From the NCBI RefSeq assembly GCF_042852765.1, contig NZ_AP031414.1: a stretch of 64,000 bases of DNA; one strand, 5' to 3'. Position 1 is the stretch's first letter. Each line of letters starts with the position of its first letter. This document shows, in pieces, positions 9,840-22,433 of the stretch. The position numbers were made by a program, and so were the translations under genes. This DNA comes from Schaedlerella glycyrrhizinilytica_A (GTDB lineage: Bacteria; Bacillota; Clostridia; Lachnospirales; Lachnospiraceae). The notes beneath the pieces are model-generated. The model had not been told where the DNA came from and ran no database searches. It worked only from the letters and a program-made list of their open reading frames with translations.

Positions 9840-10412
9840 ATGGAAAAACATATTAAGGCGCCGATCGAAAAACAAGCTGCGGCAAAACTAAAAGCAGGAG
9901 ATTATGTGTACATCACCGGAACAATTTATACAGCACGAGATGCGGCGCATAAACGAATGTATGAGGCATTGAGCGAGGGAAAAGAACTTCCGGTTGACAT
10001 TCAGAAACAGATGATCTATTATATGGGGCCGTCTCCGGCAAGAGAGGGGCGTCCGATCGGATCCGCAGGTCCGACAACGGCAAGCCGCATGGATAAATAT
10101 GCGCCACAGCTTCTGGATCTCGGACTTGGAGCAATGATCGGAAAAGGAAAACGGAGCCCGGAAGTGATTGAGGCGATCAGGCGGAATCAGTCTGTTTATT
10201 TTGCGGCAGTAGGAGGTGCGGGAGCTCTTTTGTCCAAATGTATCACAAAATCAGAAGTGATCGCCTATGATGATCTTGGGACGGAGGCAATCCGAAAACT
10301 TACAGTTGAAAACTTTCCTGTGATCGTGGTGATCGACAGTGACGGAAATAATCTTTATGAGACAGCGATAAAAGAATACTGCACATACAGCGATGATGCG
10401 GAGATTCGATAG
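9840..10412 (+). CDS. fumB: class I fumarate hydratase, beta subunit
   Basis: This 190-residue protein is the small subunit or C-terminal domain of class I fumarase and tartrate dehydratase. It carries the family stretch GPTTASRMDKYAPQLLDLGL followed by IGKGKRS, part of the substrate-binding lobe. It starts 20 bp after the alpha-subunit stop behind GCGGAGGG, indicating co-translation and a 1:1 complex. No anomalies seen. The main uncertainty is fumarate versus tartrate as substrate. Confidence 0.9.
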   Translation: MEKHIKAPIEKQAAAKLKAGDYVYITGTIYTARDAAHKRMYEALSEGKELPVDIQKQMIYYMGPSPAREGRPIGSAGPTTASRMDKYAPQLLDLGLGAMIGKGKRSPEVIEAIRRNQSVYFAAVGGAGALLSKCITKSEVIAYDDLGTEAIRKLTVENFPVIVVIDSDGNNLYETAIKEYCTYSDDAEIR

Positions 10413-10445
10413 ATAAATGCGATAAAGCAGACGAGAGGAAGAAGA

Positions 10446-11162
10446 ATGAAACGAATATTGTTGATGGTGATCAGAAATATAGTACTTGTTCTGCCGATGT
10501 GGATCAGATTGTGTTATCATGCGGCGCACCCGGATAAATATACGGAGCAGGAACATTTTAAGATGCTGAAATTTATCGACCACAGGGCAAATAAAGCAGG
10601 AAATGTAGAGATTGTCGCATCAGGGATTGAAAATATCCCAAAAGAAAACGGATTTATTTTTTACCCAAATCATCAGGGCATGTACGATGTGCTGGCGATC
10701 ATGGAAGTCGCACCGGTTCCGTTTTCTGTTGTTGCAAAGAAAGAAGTCGCAAATATTCCATTTTTAAAACAGATTTTTTCCTGTGTCAAAGCAAAAATGA
10801 TGGATCGCGAAGATATCAGGCAGTCTCTTCAAGTAATCATGCAGGTGGCAAAAGAAGTAAAAGAGGGTCGGAATTATATTATTTTTCCGGAGGGAACCAG
10901 ATCGAAAAACGGAAATACAGTCGGAGAATTTAAAGGAGGAAGCTTTAAGGCTGCTACAAAAGCAAAATGTCCGATCGTTCCGGTGGCGTTGATCAATGCG
11001 TTTAAGCCATTTGATACAAATTCGATCGAACAGGTAAAAGTTCAGGTGCATTTTTTAGAGCCGTTGTATTATGAAGATTATAAAGAAATGAAAACAACGG
11101 AAATCGCGCAGGTTGTTCAGGATCGTATTCAAAAAATGATTTATGATTATGTAGAAGAATAA
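10446..11162 (+). CDS. plsC: 1-acyl-sn-glycerol-3-phosphate acyltransferase family protein
   Basis: The product is a 238-residue membrane-associated acyltransferase that probably turns lysophosphatidate into phosphatidate in phospholipid synthesis. It has the catalytic HX4D motif NHQGMYD and the phosphate-binding motif FPEGTRSK. A hydrophobic N-terminus (MLMVIRNIVLVLPMW region) could anchor it. GAGGAAG precedes ATG 10446, 33 bp after the fumarase beta gene, so it may be read from the same transcript. It is followed by a terminator. Confidence 0.88.
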   Translation: MKRILLMVIRNIVLVLPMWIRLCYHAAHPDKYTEQEHFKMLKFIDHRANKAGNVEIVASGIENIPKENGFIFYPNHQGMYDVLAIMEVAPVPFSVVAKKEVANIPFLKQIFSCVKAKMMDREDIRQSLQVIMQVAKEVKEGRNYIIFPEGTRSKNGNTVGEFKGGSFKAATKAKCPIVPVALINAFKPFDTNSIEQVKVQVHFLEPLYYEDYKEMKTTEIAQVVQDRIQKMIYDYVEE

Positions 11163-11180
11163 AAATATTATGATACAGAC

Positions 11181-11216
11181 AGCAGTATGACTGACAATAG
11201 TTATGCTGCTTTTTTG
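11181..11216 (+). terminator. intrinsic terminator after plsC
   Basis: AGCAGTATGACT (11181-11192) pairs with AGTTATGCTGCT (11199-11210) through a 12-bp stem with G-U pairs, followed by TTTTTT. Confidence 0.8.
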
Positions 11217-11248
11217 ATGAAATTATGGAATTGAGAGGAAGAAAAAAG

Positions 11249-11277
11249 TTGCATTTTTTATTTTAGCGGATTATAAT
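11249..11277 (+). promoter_or_regulatory. sigma-A-type promoter of the 11369 gene
   Basis: TTGCAT (11249-11254), a 17-bp spacer and a perfect TATAAT (11272-11277). Transcription would start near 11284, giving an 85-nt leader that contains the heptamer repeat at 11290-11317. Confidence 0.65.
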
Positions 11278-11289
11278 AAATTCATAAAT

Positions 11290-11317
11290 AGTAAGTAGTA
11301 AGTAATAAGTAGCAAGT
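11290..11317. repeat. four-copy 7-bp tandem repeat in a leader
   Basis: Consecutive heptamers AGTAAGT, AGTAAGT, AATAAGT and AGCAAGT occupy 11290-11317, between the inferred transcription start and the ribosome binding site of the 11369 gene. Confidence 0.8.
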
Positions 11318-11368
11318 AAAATGAGAACCATGAGAAGTAAAAGTGCATTTTGAAATGGAGGAATTCAG

Positions 11369-12274
11369 ATGAAAGATTTTACATTATCGCAGCAGTATGC
11401 AATACTAGGTTTGGATGGAATTGAGAGTCTTCATTCATCTTTTGCAAAAAATGCAGTGATAAGAGGGATTTTTGTCGCAAGAGAGCTGGAAAAGATTTTT
11501 GAAAATGTAGCAGAAGATATGGATCCGGATACATTTTCAAAAATGCTTCAAGAAAGTATGGAAAGAATCAGACATCACAAAAAGAAAGATGATCAGATCA
11601 TGGAAAAAGAGATCTATGCGTGTCTTGGAGAAGCAGGTGTTATGACACAGGTTCCTGATCTTTTAGGATGTGATATTAATTATTATACATCCGGTGTTGA
11701 ATTGATGGCATATCGGAGTGATGTAAAGACGCGTTGGCAGATTGTAGATGGAATACATGCAGAGATGCTTGAAGAGGGACCGGTGAGTCTGGAACCGATG
11801 CTTTTATTATGGCTATGTAGAGAGAGCGGATGTATTCATGATCTGTTTTCTGTCGAGGAACAAAGGCAGATCCAGAAGAAAATGATCTCTGTATCGGCAG
11901 CAAATCCGGTTTATCGTATTTTGTGGGAGAGTGAATTTCACAGTATGATAGAGAATGCGGTTGGAAATTTTCTGAGAGCAAAACACAAATTATTTCAGAA
12001 TCCATATTTACAAGGTGTGAATATGATCTTTCCATTTATTGAAAGACGGCAGGCGATTTTTATTGACATGGTTGTGTTTGGAACAAGTGTTCAAGGAAGA
12101 AGAGAAGCTGTTGTTCAGTTTTTGATTGAGAAAGGGCATTATGTAGAGCAGGTAAAGAACGGATCGGAAACATTGCTTAAGATCGATAGTTTTTATTACC
12201 GGATATTCCCGACAACGAGAGTGTGTCAGAGAGTCCCAATTCAGGGAGTGAATCTAATTCCGGTTTATTGGTAA
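11369..12274 (+). CDS. hypothetical protein of unrecognised family
   Basis: I do not recognise this 301-residue protein. It is soluble in appearance, with no signal peptide or convincing membrane segment, and begins MKDFTLSQQYAILGLDGIES. The middle contains CDINYYTSGVELMAYRSD and LLLWLCRESGCIHDLFS. The last 70 residues (from about VVFGTSVQGRREAVVQFL) look like a separate small domain. GGAGG at 11358-11362 precedes ATG 11369, and it has its own promoter. The MerR-type gene starts 17 bp downstream and is probably co-transcribed, so the two may act together. Confidence 0.7.
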   Translation: MKDFTLSQQYAILGLDGIESLHSSFAKNAVIRGIFVARELEKIFENVAEDMDPDTFSKMLQESMERIRHHKKKDDQIMEKEIYACLGEAGVMTQVPDLLGCDINYYTSGVELMAYRSDVKTRWQIVDGIHAEMLEEGPVSLEPMLLLWLCRESGCIHDLFSVEEQRQIQKKMISVSAANPVYRILWESEFHSMIENAVGNFLRAKHKLFQNPYLQGVNMIFPFIERRQAIFIDMVVFGTSVQGRREAVVQFLIEKGHYVEQVKNGSETLLKIDSFYYRIFPTTRVCQRVPIQGVNLIPVYW

Positions 12275-12290
12275 AGAAGGATGAAAGAAA

Positions 12291-12566
12291 ATGTCTAGGC
12301 AAAGAACCATGGAGGCAATTCTGGCTTCTGAATATGTAACGATAGGAGAATTGGTCCGTTTGACCGAATGTCGTTACAGTACGTTAAAATTTTATACAGA
12401 AGAGGGAATGCTTCCGTTTAAACAGGAAGAAGAGAAATTAACAAGACGTTATCAAAGAAAGGAAAGTGTTGAACGGATTCAAATGATTCGGAATTTCCGA
12501 GAAGCAGGAAAGACAATTCCGGAGATCAAAAAGATTTTACGTCGCGTTGACGGAGAATGTGTCTGA
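12291..12566 (+). CDS. short MerR-type DNA-binding protein
   Basis: A 91-residue protein built almost entirely of a MerR-like winged helix-turn-helix. TIGELVRLTECRYSTLKFYTEEG resembles the MerR N-terminal helices, and a YQRKESVERIQMIRNFREAG segment corresponds to the second half of the domain. It lacks the usual dimerisation coiled coil and effector domain. It follows the unrecognised 11369 gene by 17 bp and may regulate that pair. Excisionase-like small MerR proteins are an alternative reading. Confidence 0.75.
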   Translation: MSRQRTMEAILASEYVTIGELVRLTECRYSTLKFYTEEGMLPFKQEEEKLTRRYQRKESVERIQMIRNFREAGKTIPEIKKILRRVDGECV

Positions 12567-12726
12567 TTCAATAAGTAAATAAAAAGAGGATATCAAGCCT
12601 CTGCTCATGTAAAATGTATTATTATATACGATGAGAATGGCATATATCGGTGTCTGACAATAAATATGGGCGGAGGCTGAAAGGAGAGAGGGTGAAAGAA
12701 AAGAAAGAAAGGTCAATTGAAAAAGT

Positions 12727-12775
12727 AAATTCCACTTTGTAAAGTTAAATTCCACCTTGTAGGACTAAATTCCAC
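12727..12775. repeat. 20-bp-periodic subterminal repeats of the IS
   Basis: AAATTCCAC occurs at 12727-12735, 12747-12755 and 12767-12775, exactly 20 bp apart. A related GAATTCCAC occurs near 12903-12911 and inverted relatives occur near 14415-14480. These are probably transposase binding sites. Confidence 0.75.
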
Positions 12776-12790
12776 GAGGTGGAGTTTTTT
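12751..12790 (+). terminator. terminator inside the left end of the IS
   Basis: TCCACCT (12751-12757) pairs with AGGTGGA (12777-12783), followed by GTTTTTT. Its orientation would stop transcription entering the element from the 11369/12291 genes. Confidence 0.6.
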
Positions 12791-13033
12791 AGGTTCAAAA
12801 AGGTGGATTTTATTTGGATTTATAGTTATAATGACAGAAAAGTCGGAAAAATGCATATGACAATCAGAAGTCGAATTCACGTGGTCATGTTAAGAGTTAG
12901 TGAATTCCACCCCTAATGGAAACGGTATGAAAGTCATCCAACTGTGCAGAACTCCGGCTTTTTTGTTAAAATAATTGTTTCTGTAAATAGGTATGGGAAC
13001 AGATCCTTGATTCTATCCCTACTCCATAGGAAA

Positions 13034-14350
13034 TCATTCTGTTTCTGTTGGCTTTTTTAAAAGTGAGGGTCTCAAAATAATATCATTTGGCTTTACAACT
13101 TCAAAATGAAATTCTTTTAATACCTTTTTACCATAAAAGAACGAGAACATAGCATAGGGCGGTTTGTTTCCAAGTTCAGGTCGGCTGTATGAATTGATAT
13201 TGTTCATCATAAGATCAATATCGTCTTGAGTATACTGACCTATATCAACCCCCTTTGGGATGACTCGCCGAATAAATTCATGGTTCACTTCACAGGCACC
13301 TTTCTCATTTGGGGCAGCCGGATCACAATAAAATACCTTTGAACATAATTCGCCGTCTGGACCATACTCAAGAGATTTTGGGTCTGAAAATTCGGAACCA
13401 TTATCGCAAAGCAGGATGGAGAAGAGCTTCATATAGAGTTCTTTACCAAGTTTTTTGTACAGCATATGAAAGATATCTGTCACTGATTTTGAATCATTGG
13501 AAGCTCTCCAAAATGCAAGCTGAAATTTTTGAAGTACAAAATGTATGGTCAAAAGAACAGCCCCGCCTTTTATCCCTTCTACGGAATCAAGTTCAACAAC
13601 CGGTAATTCCGGATGTGTTTTATGAAATTCCTTGTAATCTTCGTATGTACGTCCAATACGGCAGGTTTTGTCAACTTTCAATCCTACGGATTTTGCTTTC
13701 CTTGGTTTGAAACGGACCTTTCTGGGCATATCAATATTTCTTCCGTCAAAGAGACCGTTGTCTATATAAGTATAGGCAGTTTTTTCGCAACACATAATCT
13801 GATCTGAATTATTGACCATGATGTGATGCAGAGACTGTCCGTTTTTAAGAAGAGGGCTGATTATGGAATTCAGCTGTGCAAGCTCTTCTTCTGTCAGATT
13901 GAAACCGGAACGGGATTCACTTCTTACATCCTCGTATTCTTTCTGAGCATAGCGGGCATCATAGAGATGCTTTTCAAGGGTACATTCCTGCCTTTTGCCA
14001 CATCCGTTACATACATAGGGTGGCTTTTTAAGAAAAGGACATTCTTGTTTTTCATAATCAGAACAAAGTTCAAGACACTCACCGCATGTGCTGCATTTGT
14101 GCTTTTGTTTACGTGAGCAGTTTCTACAAATATCTCCATAATGGGAGCAATGAAATCTATGAATACAGTCATTGAATTTTCTGTAAGGTGCTCCTTTCTT
14201 TGAAAAAAGGATATGATTTCTTATTTCTTTTGAAATGGTAGTACAATCTTTGCCTAAATGAGCACCGATTGCTTTGAATGAAAGATTTTTATTTAAATCA
14301 TTCTGGATATCAATACGTTCGTCTAATGTAAGATGTTTATTTTTCTTCAT
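13034..14350 (-). CDS. IS30 family transposase
   Basis: The 438-residue protein has an N-terminal IS30-type HTH (LTLDERIDIQNDLNKNLSF, then GKDCTTISKEI). A cysteine-rich insert with many CxxC pairs follows at roughly residues 58-125, probably binding zinc. The DDE catalytic core comes last: Asp in VVELDSVEG, Asp in LLCDNGSEF, and Glu within the PNEKGACEVNHEFIRRVIPKG stretch. It appears intact. The ATG complement lies at 14348-14350 with AGGAAC (complement of 14351-14358) upstream. The cysteine-rich insert is larger than in the prototype IS30. Confidence 0.93.
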   Translation of the reverse strand: MKKNKHLTLDERIDIQNDLNKNLSFKAIGAHLGKDCTTISKEIRNHILFSKKGAPYRKFNDCIHRFHCSHYGDICRNCSRKQKHKCSTCGECLELCSDYEKQECPFLKKPPYVCNGCGKRQECTLEKHLYDARYAQKEYEDVRSESRSGFNLTEEELAQLNSIISPLLKNGQSLHHIMVNNSDQIMCCEKTAYTYIDNGLFDGRNIDMPRKVRFKPRKAKSVGLKVDKTCRIGRTYEDYKEFHKTHPELPVVELDSVEGIKGGAVLLTIHFVLQKFQLAFWRASNDSKSVTDIFHMLYKKLGKELYMKLFSILLCDNGSEFSDPKSLEYGPDGELCSKVFYCDPAAPNEKGACEVNHEFIRRVIPKGVDIGQYTQDDIDLMMNNINSYSRPELGNKPPYAMFSFFYGKKVLKEFHFEVVKPNDIILRPSLLKKPTETE

Positions 14351-14531
14351 AAGTTCCTCCGATCATACCAGAGTTCATGACTGGATAAACGAATGAAGAA
14401 TACCATTATGAATTAGTAAATGCCATACTTATTTTGAGAATTAATAAATTCCATGGCTTATATGTGAGGGATGGAATTTACTTTTACAATTCACTGAAAA
14501 GAAAGAAATTTACAAAAAAATAATTTTACCA

Positions 14532-14560
14532 TTGACAATAGAAAAACTGTTTAGTATAAT
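14532..14560 (+). promoter_or_regulatory. consensus promoter of tRNA-Ser
   Basis: TTGACA (14532-14537), 17-bp spacer, TATAAT (14555-14560): a perfect sigma-A promoter about 73 bp before the tRNA-Ser gene. Confidence 0.88.
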
Positions 14561-14633
14561 AATCCATGCGCTGTTGCGTACAACATAATATCGCTTGTAA
14601 AGAACCACTTTTTACAGGTCTTATTCAGAATCA

Positions 14634-14721
14634 GGAGAAATACTCAAGAGGCTGAAGAGGCGCCCCTGCTAAGGGTGTAGGTCGGGAAACCGGCGCGAGG
14701 GTTCAAATCCCTCTTTCTCCG
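14634..14721 (+). tRNA. tRNA-Ser (GCU)
   Basis: Acceptor arms GGAGAAA (14634-14640) and TTTCTCC (14714-14720) pair perfectly, with discriminator G. The anticodon stem-loop CGCCC-CTGCTAA-GGGTG gives anticodon GCT. A long variable arm and GGTTCAAATCC T-arm are present. CCA is not encoded. Confidence 0.96.
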
Positions 14722-14734
14722 TTGATGTAGTCTG

Positions 14735-14767
14735 GAAACTACTGGAGAATCCAGTAGTTTCTACTTT
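14735..14767 (+). terminator. terminator after tRNA-Ser
   Basis: GAAACTACTGG (14735-14745) pairs with CCAGTAGTTTC (14751-14761) as a perfect 11-bp stem, followed by TACTTTT. Confidence 0.8.
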
Positions 14768-14867
14768 TCAATAAAGTAGAAAACCTTCCGGATACGTCAT
14801 TTTATATGCTAATTAAAGTATGTAAAATACGCATTAGAAAAAAGTTAAAAAAAATTTAAAAAAACTG

Positions 14868-14896
14868 TTGACAATGCGAATGAGAAATGGTATTAT
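14868..14896 (+). promoter_or_regulatory. rRNA operon promoter
   Basis: TTGACA (14868-14873), 17-bp spacer and TATTAT (14891-14896), preceded by an A/T-rich UP-like stretch at about 14845-14865. It lies about 170 bp before mature 16S. The rest of the 14722-15068 gap is tRNA terminator and rRNA leader. Confidence 0.85.
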
Positions 14897-14940
14897 GTTT
14901 AAGCTGACTCGTGAGAGACAGCAAAAACAAAGAACCTTGA

Positions 14941-14960
14941 TAACTGAACAATAGACAACA
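14941..14960 (+). other. 16S processing stalk, 5' arm
   Basis: The 20 bases at 14941-14960 are the exact complement of 16647-16666 downstream of 16S. They would form the long stem cut by RNase III to release pre-16S rRNA. Confidence 0.88.
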
Positions 14961-15068
14961 GATCCTTGAAAATTTCTTAAGAGAAGATTTTTAAGAACGG
15001 TTTGAAACAAACCAAACAGTAAAAAGGAAAAGAATTGCTAGCAGCGATTCTTGACCAAGACAAACACT

Positions 15069-16605
<1,537 letters not shown>

Positions 16606-16646
16606 AAGAAAAGCTTTTTCCGAAGGGGAAAAGAAGTAAAGAGTTT

Positions 16647-16666
16647 TGTTGTCTATTGTTCAGTTA
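16647..16666 (+). other. 16S processing stalk, 3' arm
   Basis: Exact 20-bp complement of the leader at 14941-14960. It lies between 16S and 5S. Confidence 0.85.
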
Positions 16667-16694
16667 TTAAGTGAGAACTTAATAACGAGACTTT

Positions 16695-16809
16695 TTGGTG
16701 GCGATGCGCTTGGGGGTAACACCCGTTCCCATCCCGAACACGATGGTTAAGACCCAAGCGGCCGATGGTACTGCACTGGTGACGGTGTGGGAGAGTAGGT
16801 GGCCGCCAA
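16695..16809 (+). rRNA. rrf: 5S ribosomal RNA
   Basis: About 115 nt. Terminal helix strands TTGGTGGCG and GCCGCCAA pair. The interior has CCCGTTCCCATCCCGAACACG and GGGAGAGTAGGTGGC, both diagnostic of 5S. It lies between 16S and 23S rather than after 23S, and I see no second copy after 23S. Confidence 0.95.
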
Positions 16810-17201
16810 ATCCAAAAAAGAAAAACAGAATAGTTGTTAGGTATAGATACAGGCATAGATGAGCAACAACTTATCGCCGCCAACCCAGTCAGCAGGGCAG
16901 TGCTGTTCGGATAGCTGGTTTTACCAGTGATTAGAGTTTAGAAGAAATCTTCTGGGTTCTAATGACTGATAAACTCAGTCAGAACAGATGCAGAGTTGAA
17001 AGACCTACTCGCATCTTTATGTACCTTGAAAATTGCATACAAAGAAAGAAATGATTAAATATCTTTTAATCAAGACATCCGAGGTAATGTTATATAACAA
17101 CATTAACACTTCGAAGAAAACGAAGAGAAAAAATTGACTATTGCCAACACATACACGCTAGTATGTGTCGATGGAGTCCATTCCCGTGGACAAAATCAGT
17201 T
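16810..17201 (+). other. 5S-23S spacer with 23S processing arm
   Basis: This 392-bp spacer has no tRNA gene. GTACCTTGAAAATTGCATAC (17021-17040) and the next bases can pair with 20126-20151 after 23S, forming the pre-23S processing stalk. I see no coding sequence here. Confidence 0.8.
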
Positions 17202-20097
<2,896 letters not shown>

Positions 20098-20172
20098 ACA
20101 GGTGATAGGAACAAAGTGGTGTTCATTCTTTGTGTGCAGTTTTGAAGGTACATACCTTCAACAATTAAATAC

Positions 20173-20246
20173 GGCCCAGTGGCTCAGTTGGTTAGAGCGC
20201 CGCCCTGTCACGGCGGAGGTCGAGAGTTCGAGTCTCTTCTGGGTCG
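20173..20246 (+). tRNA. tRNA-Asp (GUC)
   Basis: Acceptor GGCCCAG pairs with CTGGGTC, discriminator G. The anticodon loop CTGTCAC gives GTC. CCA not encoded. First of seven tRNAs following 23S, probably on the same transcript. Confidence 0.96.
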
Positions 20247-20271
20247 TTCGTTATCTGGTAACAGATGACAT

Positions 20272-20344
20272 GGGGTCTTAGCTCAGCTGGGAGAGCATCT
20301 GCCTTACAAGCAGAGGGTCACAGGTTCGAGCCCTGTAGGCCCCA
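20272..20344 (+). tRNA. tRNA-Val (UAC)
   Basis: Acceptor GGGGTCT pairs with AGGCCCC (one G-U), discriminator A. The anticodon loop CTTACAA gives TAC. CCA not encoded. Confidence 0.96.
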
Positions 20345-20351
20345 CTTATAT

Positions 20352-20433
20352 GGATGGATTCCCGAGTGGCCAAAGGGGGCAGACTGTAAATCTGTTGGCA
20401 ACGCCTTCGAAGGTTCGAATCCTTCTCCATCCA
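20352..20433 (+). tRNA. tRNA-Tyr (GUA)
   Basis: Acceptor GGATGGA pairs with TCCATCC, discriminator A. Anticodon GTA within AGACTGTAAATCT, with the long variable arm typical of tRNA-Tyr. CCA not encoded. Confidence 0.96.
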
Positions 20434-20475
20434 TTTGATGATTCAGATCATCATTGCCGTAAAGGCTCGTAGTAA

Positions 20476-20548
20476 GCCGATGTGGCTCAATTGGCAGAGC
20501 AGCTGATTTGTAATCAGCAGGTTATCGGTTCGAGTCCGATCATCGGCT
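20476..20548 (+). tRNA. tRNA-Thr (UGU)
   Basis: Acceptor GCCGATG pairs with CATCGGC, discriminator T. The anticodon stem-loop GCTGA-TTTGTAA-TCAGC gives TGT. CCA not encoded. Confidence 0.95.
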
Positions 20549-20580
20549 TTATCTCAAAAAGAGATAATATAATTTAATAT

Positions 20581-20654
<74 letters not shown>

Positions 20655-20674
20655 CTCAAGACGTTAAGTCTTAT

Positions 20675-20747
<73 letters not shown>

Positions 20748-20787
20748 TTTTGTTTGCCAGAAACAGGCGGACAATATAATGAAATAC

Positions 20788-20860
20788 GGGCGTGTAGCTC
20801 AGTTGGTAGAGCACTTGACTTTTAATCAAGTTGTCCGGGGTTCGAATCCCCGCACGCTCA
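20788..20860 (+). tRNA. tRNA-Lys (UUU)
   Basis: Acceptor GGGCGTG pairs with CACGCTC, discriminator A. Anticodon TTT within TTGACTTTTAATCAA. CCA not encoded. Last of the cluster, followed by a terminator. Confidence 0.96.
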
Positions 20861-20868
20861 TGAATGAA

Positions 20869-20912
20869 GAACAGCGGAAACTCAAGCATAGCAAGGGTTT
20901 CCGTTGTTTTTT
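20869..20912 (+). terminator. terminator of the rRNA-tRNA operon
   Basis: AACAGCGGAAAC (20870-20881) pairs with GTTTCCGTTGTT (20897-20908, one G-U), followed by a run of T. Confidence 0.85.
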
Positions 20913-20965
20913 GCTGTTAAATATATCATGGAGATCGAAAATATAAAGAGGAGAAGTGTTTGGAA

Positions 20966-22116
20966 ATGGTAAAAAATCTTACGGAGGGTAAAACTTTTAT
21001 GGAGCTGGTCAGATTCAAGTTATGAAAACAACGATTTTTACTGCATTGATACTTCTTGGAGTGATCGGTCTGGGAATTATGGGGATTGGTGAATTGATTG
21101 CGTCTCCGCTTTTAAAAATTCTCGGAACGGATCCGGATATCATGAATGATTCGTTGTCTTATTTGAGAATCTATTTCGGAGGGGCAATTTTTCTTTTTTT
21201 ATACAATACATTAAATGGGATTTATAATGCATTAGGCGACAGTAATACACCGCTTCGTTTTTTAATGGTATCTGCGCTTACAAATATTGGATTGGATCTT
21301 TTATTTGTAATACGGTTTGATATGGGAGTAGCAGGAGTGGCATGGGCGACATTGATCGCACAGGGGATGTGTGCTGTAATCTCTTTTGTTGTTTTGATGA
21401 AACGACTAAAGCGGATGGAAAGTGAGGAAGAATGCCAGGGAATCAAACCAAAGCTGTTTGAGCGGTCTGCAGCGGCGAGGATTGCCCGTGTCGGGATTCC
21501 GTCCATGCTTCAGCAGTCTATGGTTTCGTTGAGTATGATGATGATGCAGGGACTTGTCAATTCTTATGGAAAAGTTTTTGTGGCAGGATATACCGCGGCA
21601 ACAAAAATTGATACTCTGGCGATGCTTCCGAATATGAATTTTTCCAATGCGATGTCCAGCTATACGGCTCAGAATATCGGTGCAGATAAACCGGAGCGGG
21701 TAACGGCAGGGTATCGGGCAAGTATGTTAATGGTATTGATCTTTTCTCTGATCATCACGGGAGTAATTTTCTTATTTGGTCCAAATTTGTTGGGACTCTT
21801 CTTAAATGCGGGGGCGGAAGGCAGTGCAATGGGATATGGAATGAGTTACATGAAAACAGTATCTATGTTTTACGTGCTGATGGGATTTTTGTTTGTGGGA
21901 AACGGACTTCTTCGCGGCGCCGGAGATATGAAAGCGTTTATGATAAGTTCTATGTCTAATTTGTTTGTGCGCGTATTTATAGCTTATTTACTGGCACATT
22001 TTATCGGATCCAGTGCGATCTGGTGGTCTATACCGATTGGATGGGGTGTTGGAGCCAGTGTTTCATTTTTGAGAATTAAGAGTGAAAAATGGAAAGATAA
22101 GTCGCTTGTGAGATAA
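20966..22116 (+). pseudogene. MATE family efflux transporter, 5' deletion and frameshift
   Basis: MATE proteins export drugs or metabolites using Na+ or H+ gradients and are about 450 residues with 12 membrane segments. A ribosome binding site (AGAGGAG, 20947-20953) and ATG 20966 start a normal-looking MATE N-terminus, MVKNLTEGKTFMELVRFKL, but it stops at TGA 21023-21025. A second frame opens at ATG 21022 and encodes 364 residues that begin in mid-protein (from about the GDSNTP region backward). About 80-90 residues of the first helices are missing. The overlapping ATGA could still allow translation of the shortened protein, so some product may exist. Confidence 0.75.
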
Positions 22117-22198
22117 GTGCACAGTGAGGATAAACAAAGTAAAATGTGTAAAACTTTCTCGATATTGGAAAAGTTTGTGGATAAGTGAGAAAAGTATA

Positions 22199-22227
22199 TT
22201 GACAGAAACCGGAAAAAAAGATAAGAT
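22199..22227 (+). promoter_or_regulatory. promoter of the TPP riboswitch-thiT unit
   Basis: TTGACA (22199-22204), 17-bp spacer, TAAGAT (22222-22227). The predicted start near 22234 is just before the aptamer. Confidence 0.75.
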
Positions 22228-22239
22228 TAAACCTGTTAA

Positions 22240-22432
22240 GTTGATGACAAGGGGAGCTTGTGTTGCAGGCTGAGAGGAAGCGTAAGACTTCGACCCATAA
22301 CCTGATTTGGATAATGCCAACGTAGGATATGTCTATACCGGTGTGCTGATTTTTCGATCAGATTTTATTATTGATACGATACGAAAGATGAGTCCTCCTT
22401 GTTTTCAATCAAAGAAAATAAGGAGGATTTTT
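22240..22432 (+). promoter_or_regulatory. TPP (thiamine pyrophosphate) riboswitch
   Basis: The conserved TPP aptamer core is visible: GGCTGAGAGG (22268-22277), then GACCCATAACCTGAT (22292-22306) and GGATAATGCCAACG (22309-22322). Downstream, GTCCTCCTT (22392-22400) can pair with AAGGAGGAT (22420-22428), followed by TTTTT. The hairpin holds the thiT ribosome binding site and a terminator-like T run. Bound TPP would favour this hairpin and switch thiT off. Confidence 0.95.
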
Positions 22433-22433
22433 T

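Larger units (their letters stand above)
12711..14495. mobile_element. IS30-like insertion sequence
   Basis: About 1785 bp holding one transposase gene on the minus strand. The terminal inverted repeats match closely: AATTGAAAAAGTAAATTCCA (12715-12734), and the complement of 14472-14491, which reads AATTGTAAAAGTAAATTCCA. A 13-bp direct repeat GAAAAGAAAGAAA lies just outside both ends (12698-12710 and 14496-14508), consistent with a target duplication, though the purine-rich sequence makes chance possible. Both ends contain several further copies of AAATTCCAC. The right end sits 37 bp before the tRNA-Ser -35 box. Confidence 0.85.

Noticed and set aside
13309..14116. Plus-strand frames opposite the IS transposase
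   Set aside because: Shadows of the transposase gene, which has an HTH, zinc motifs and DDE residues.
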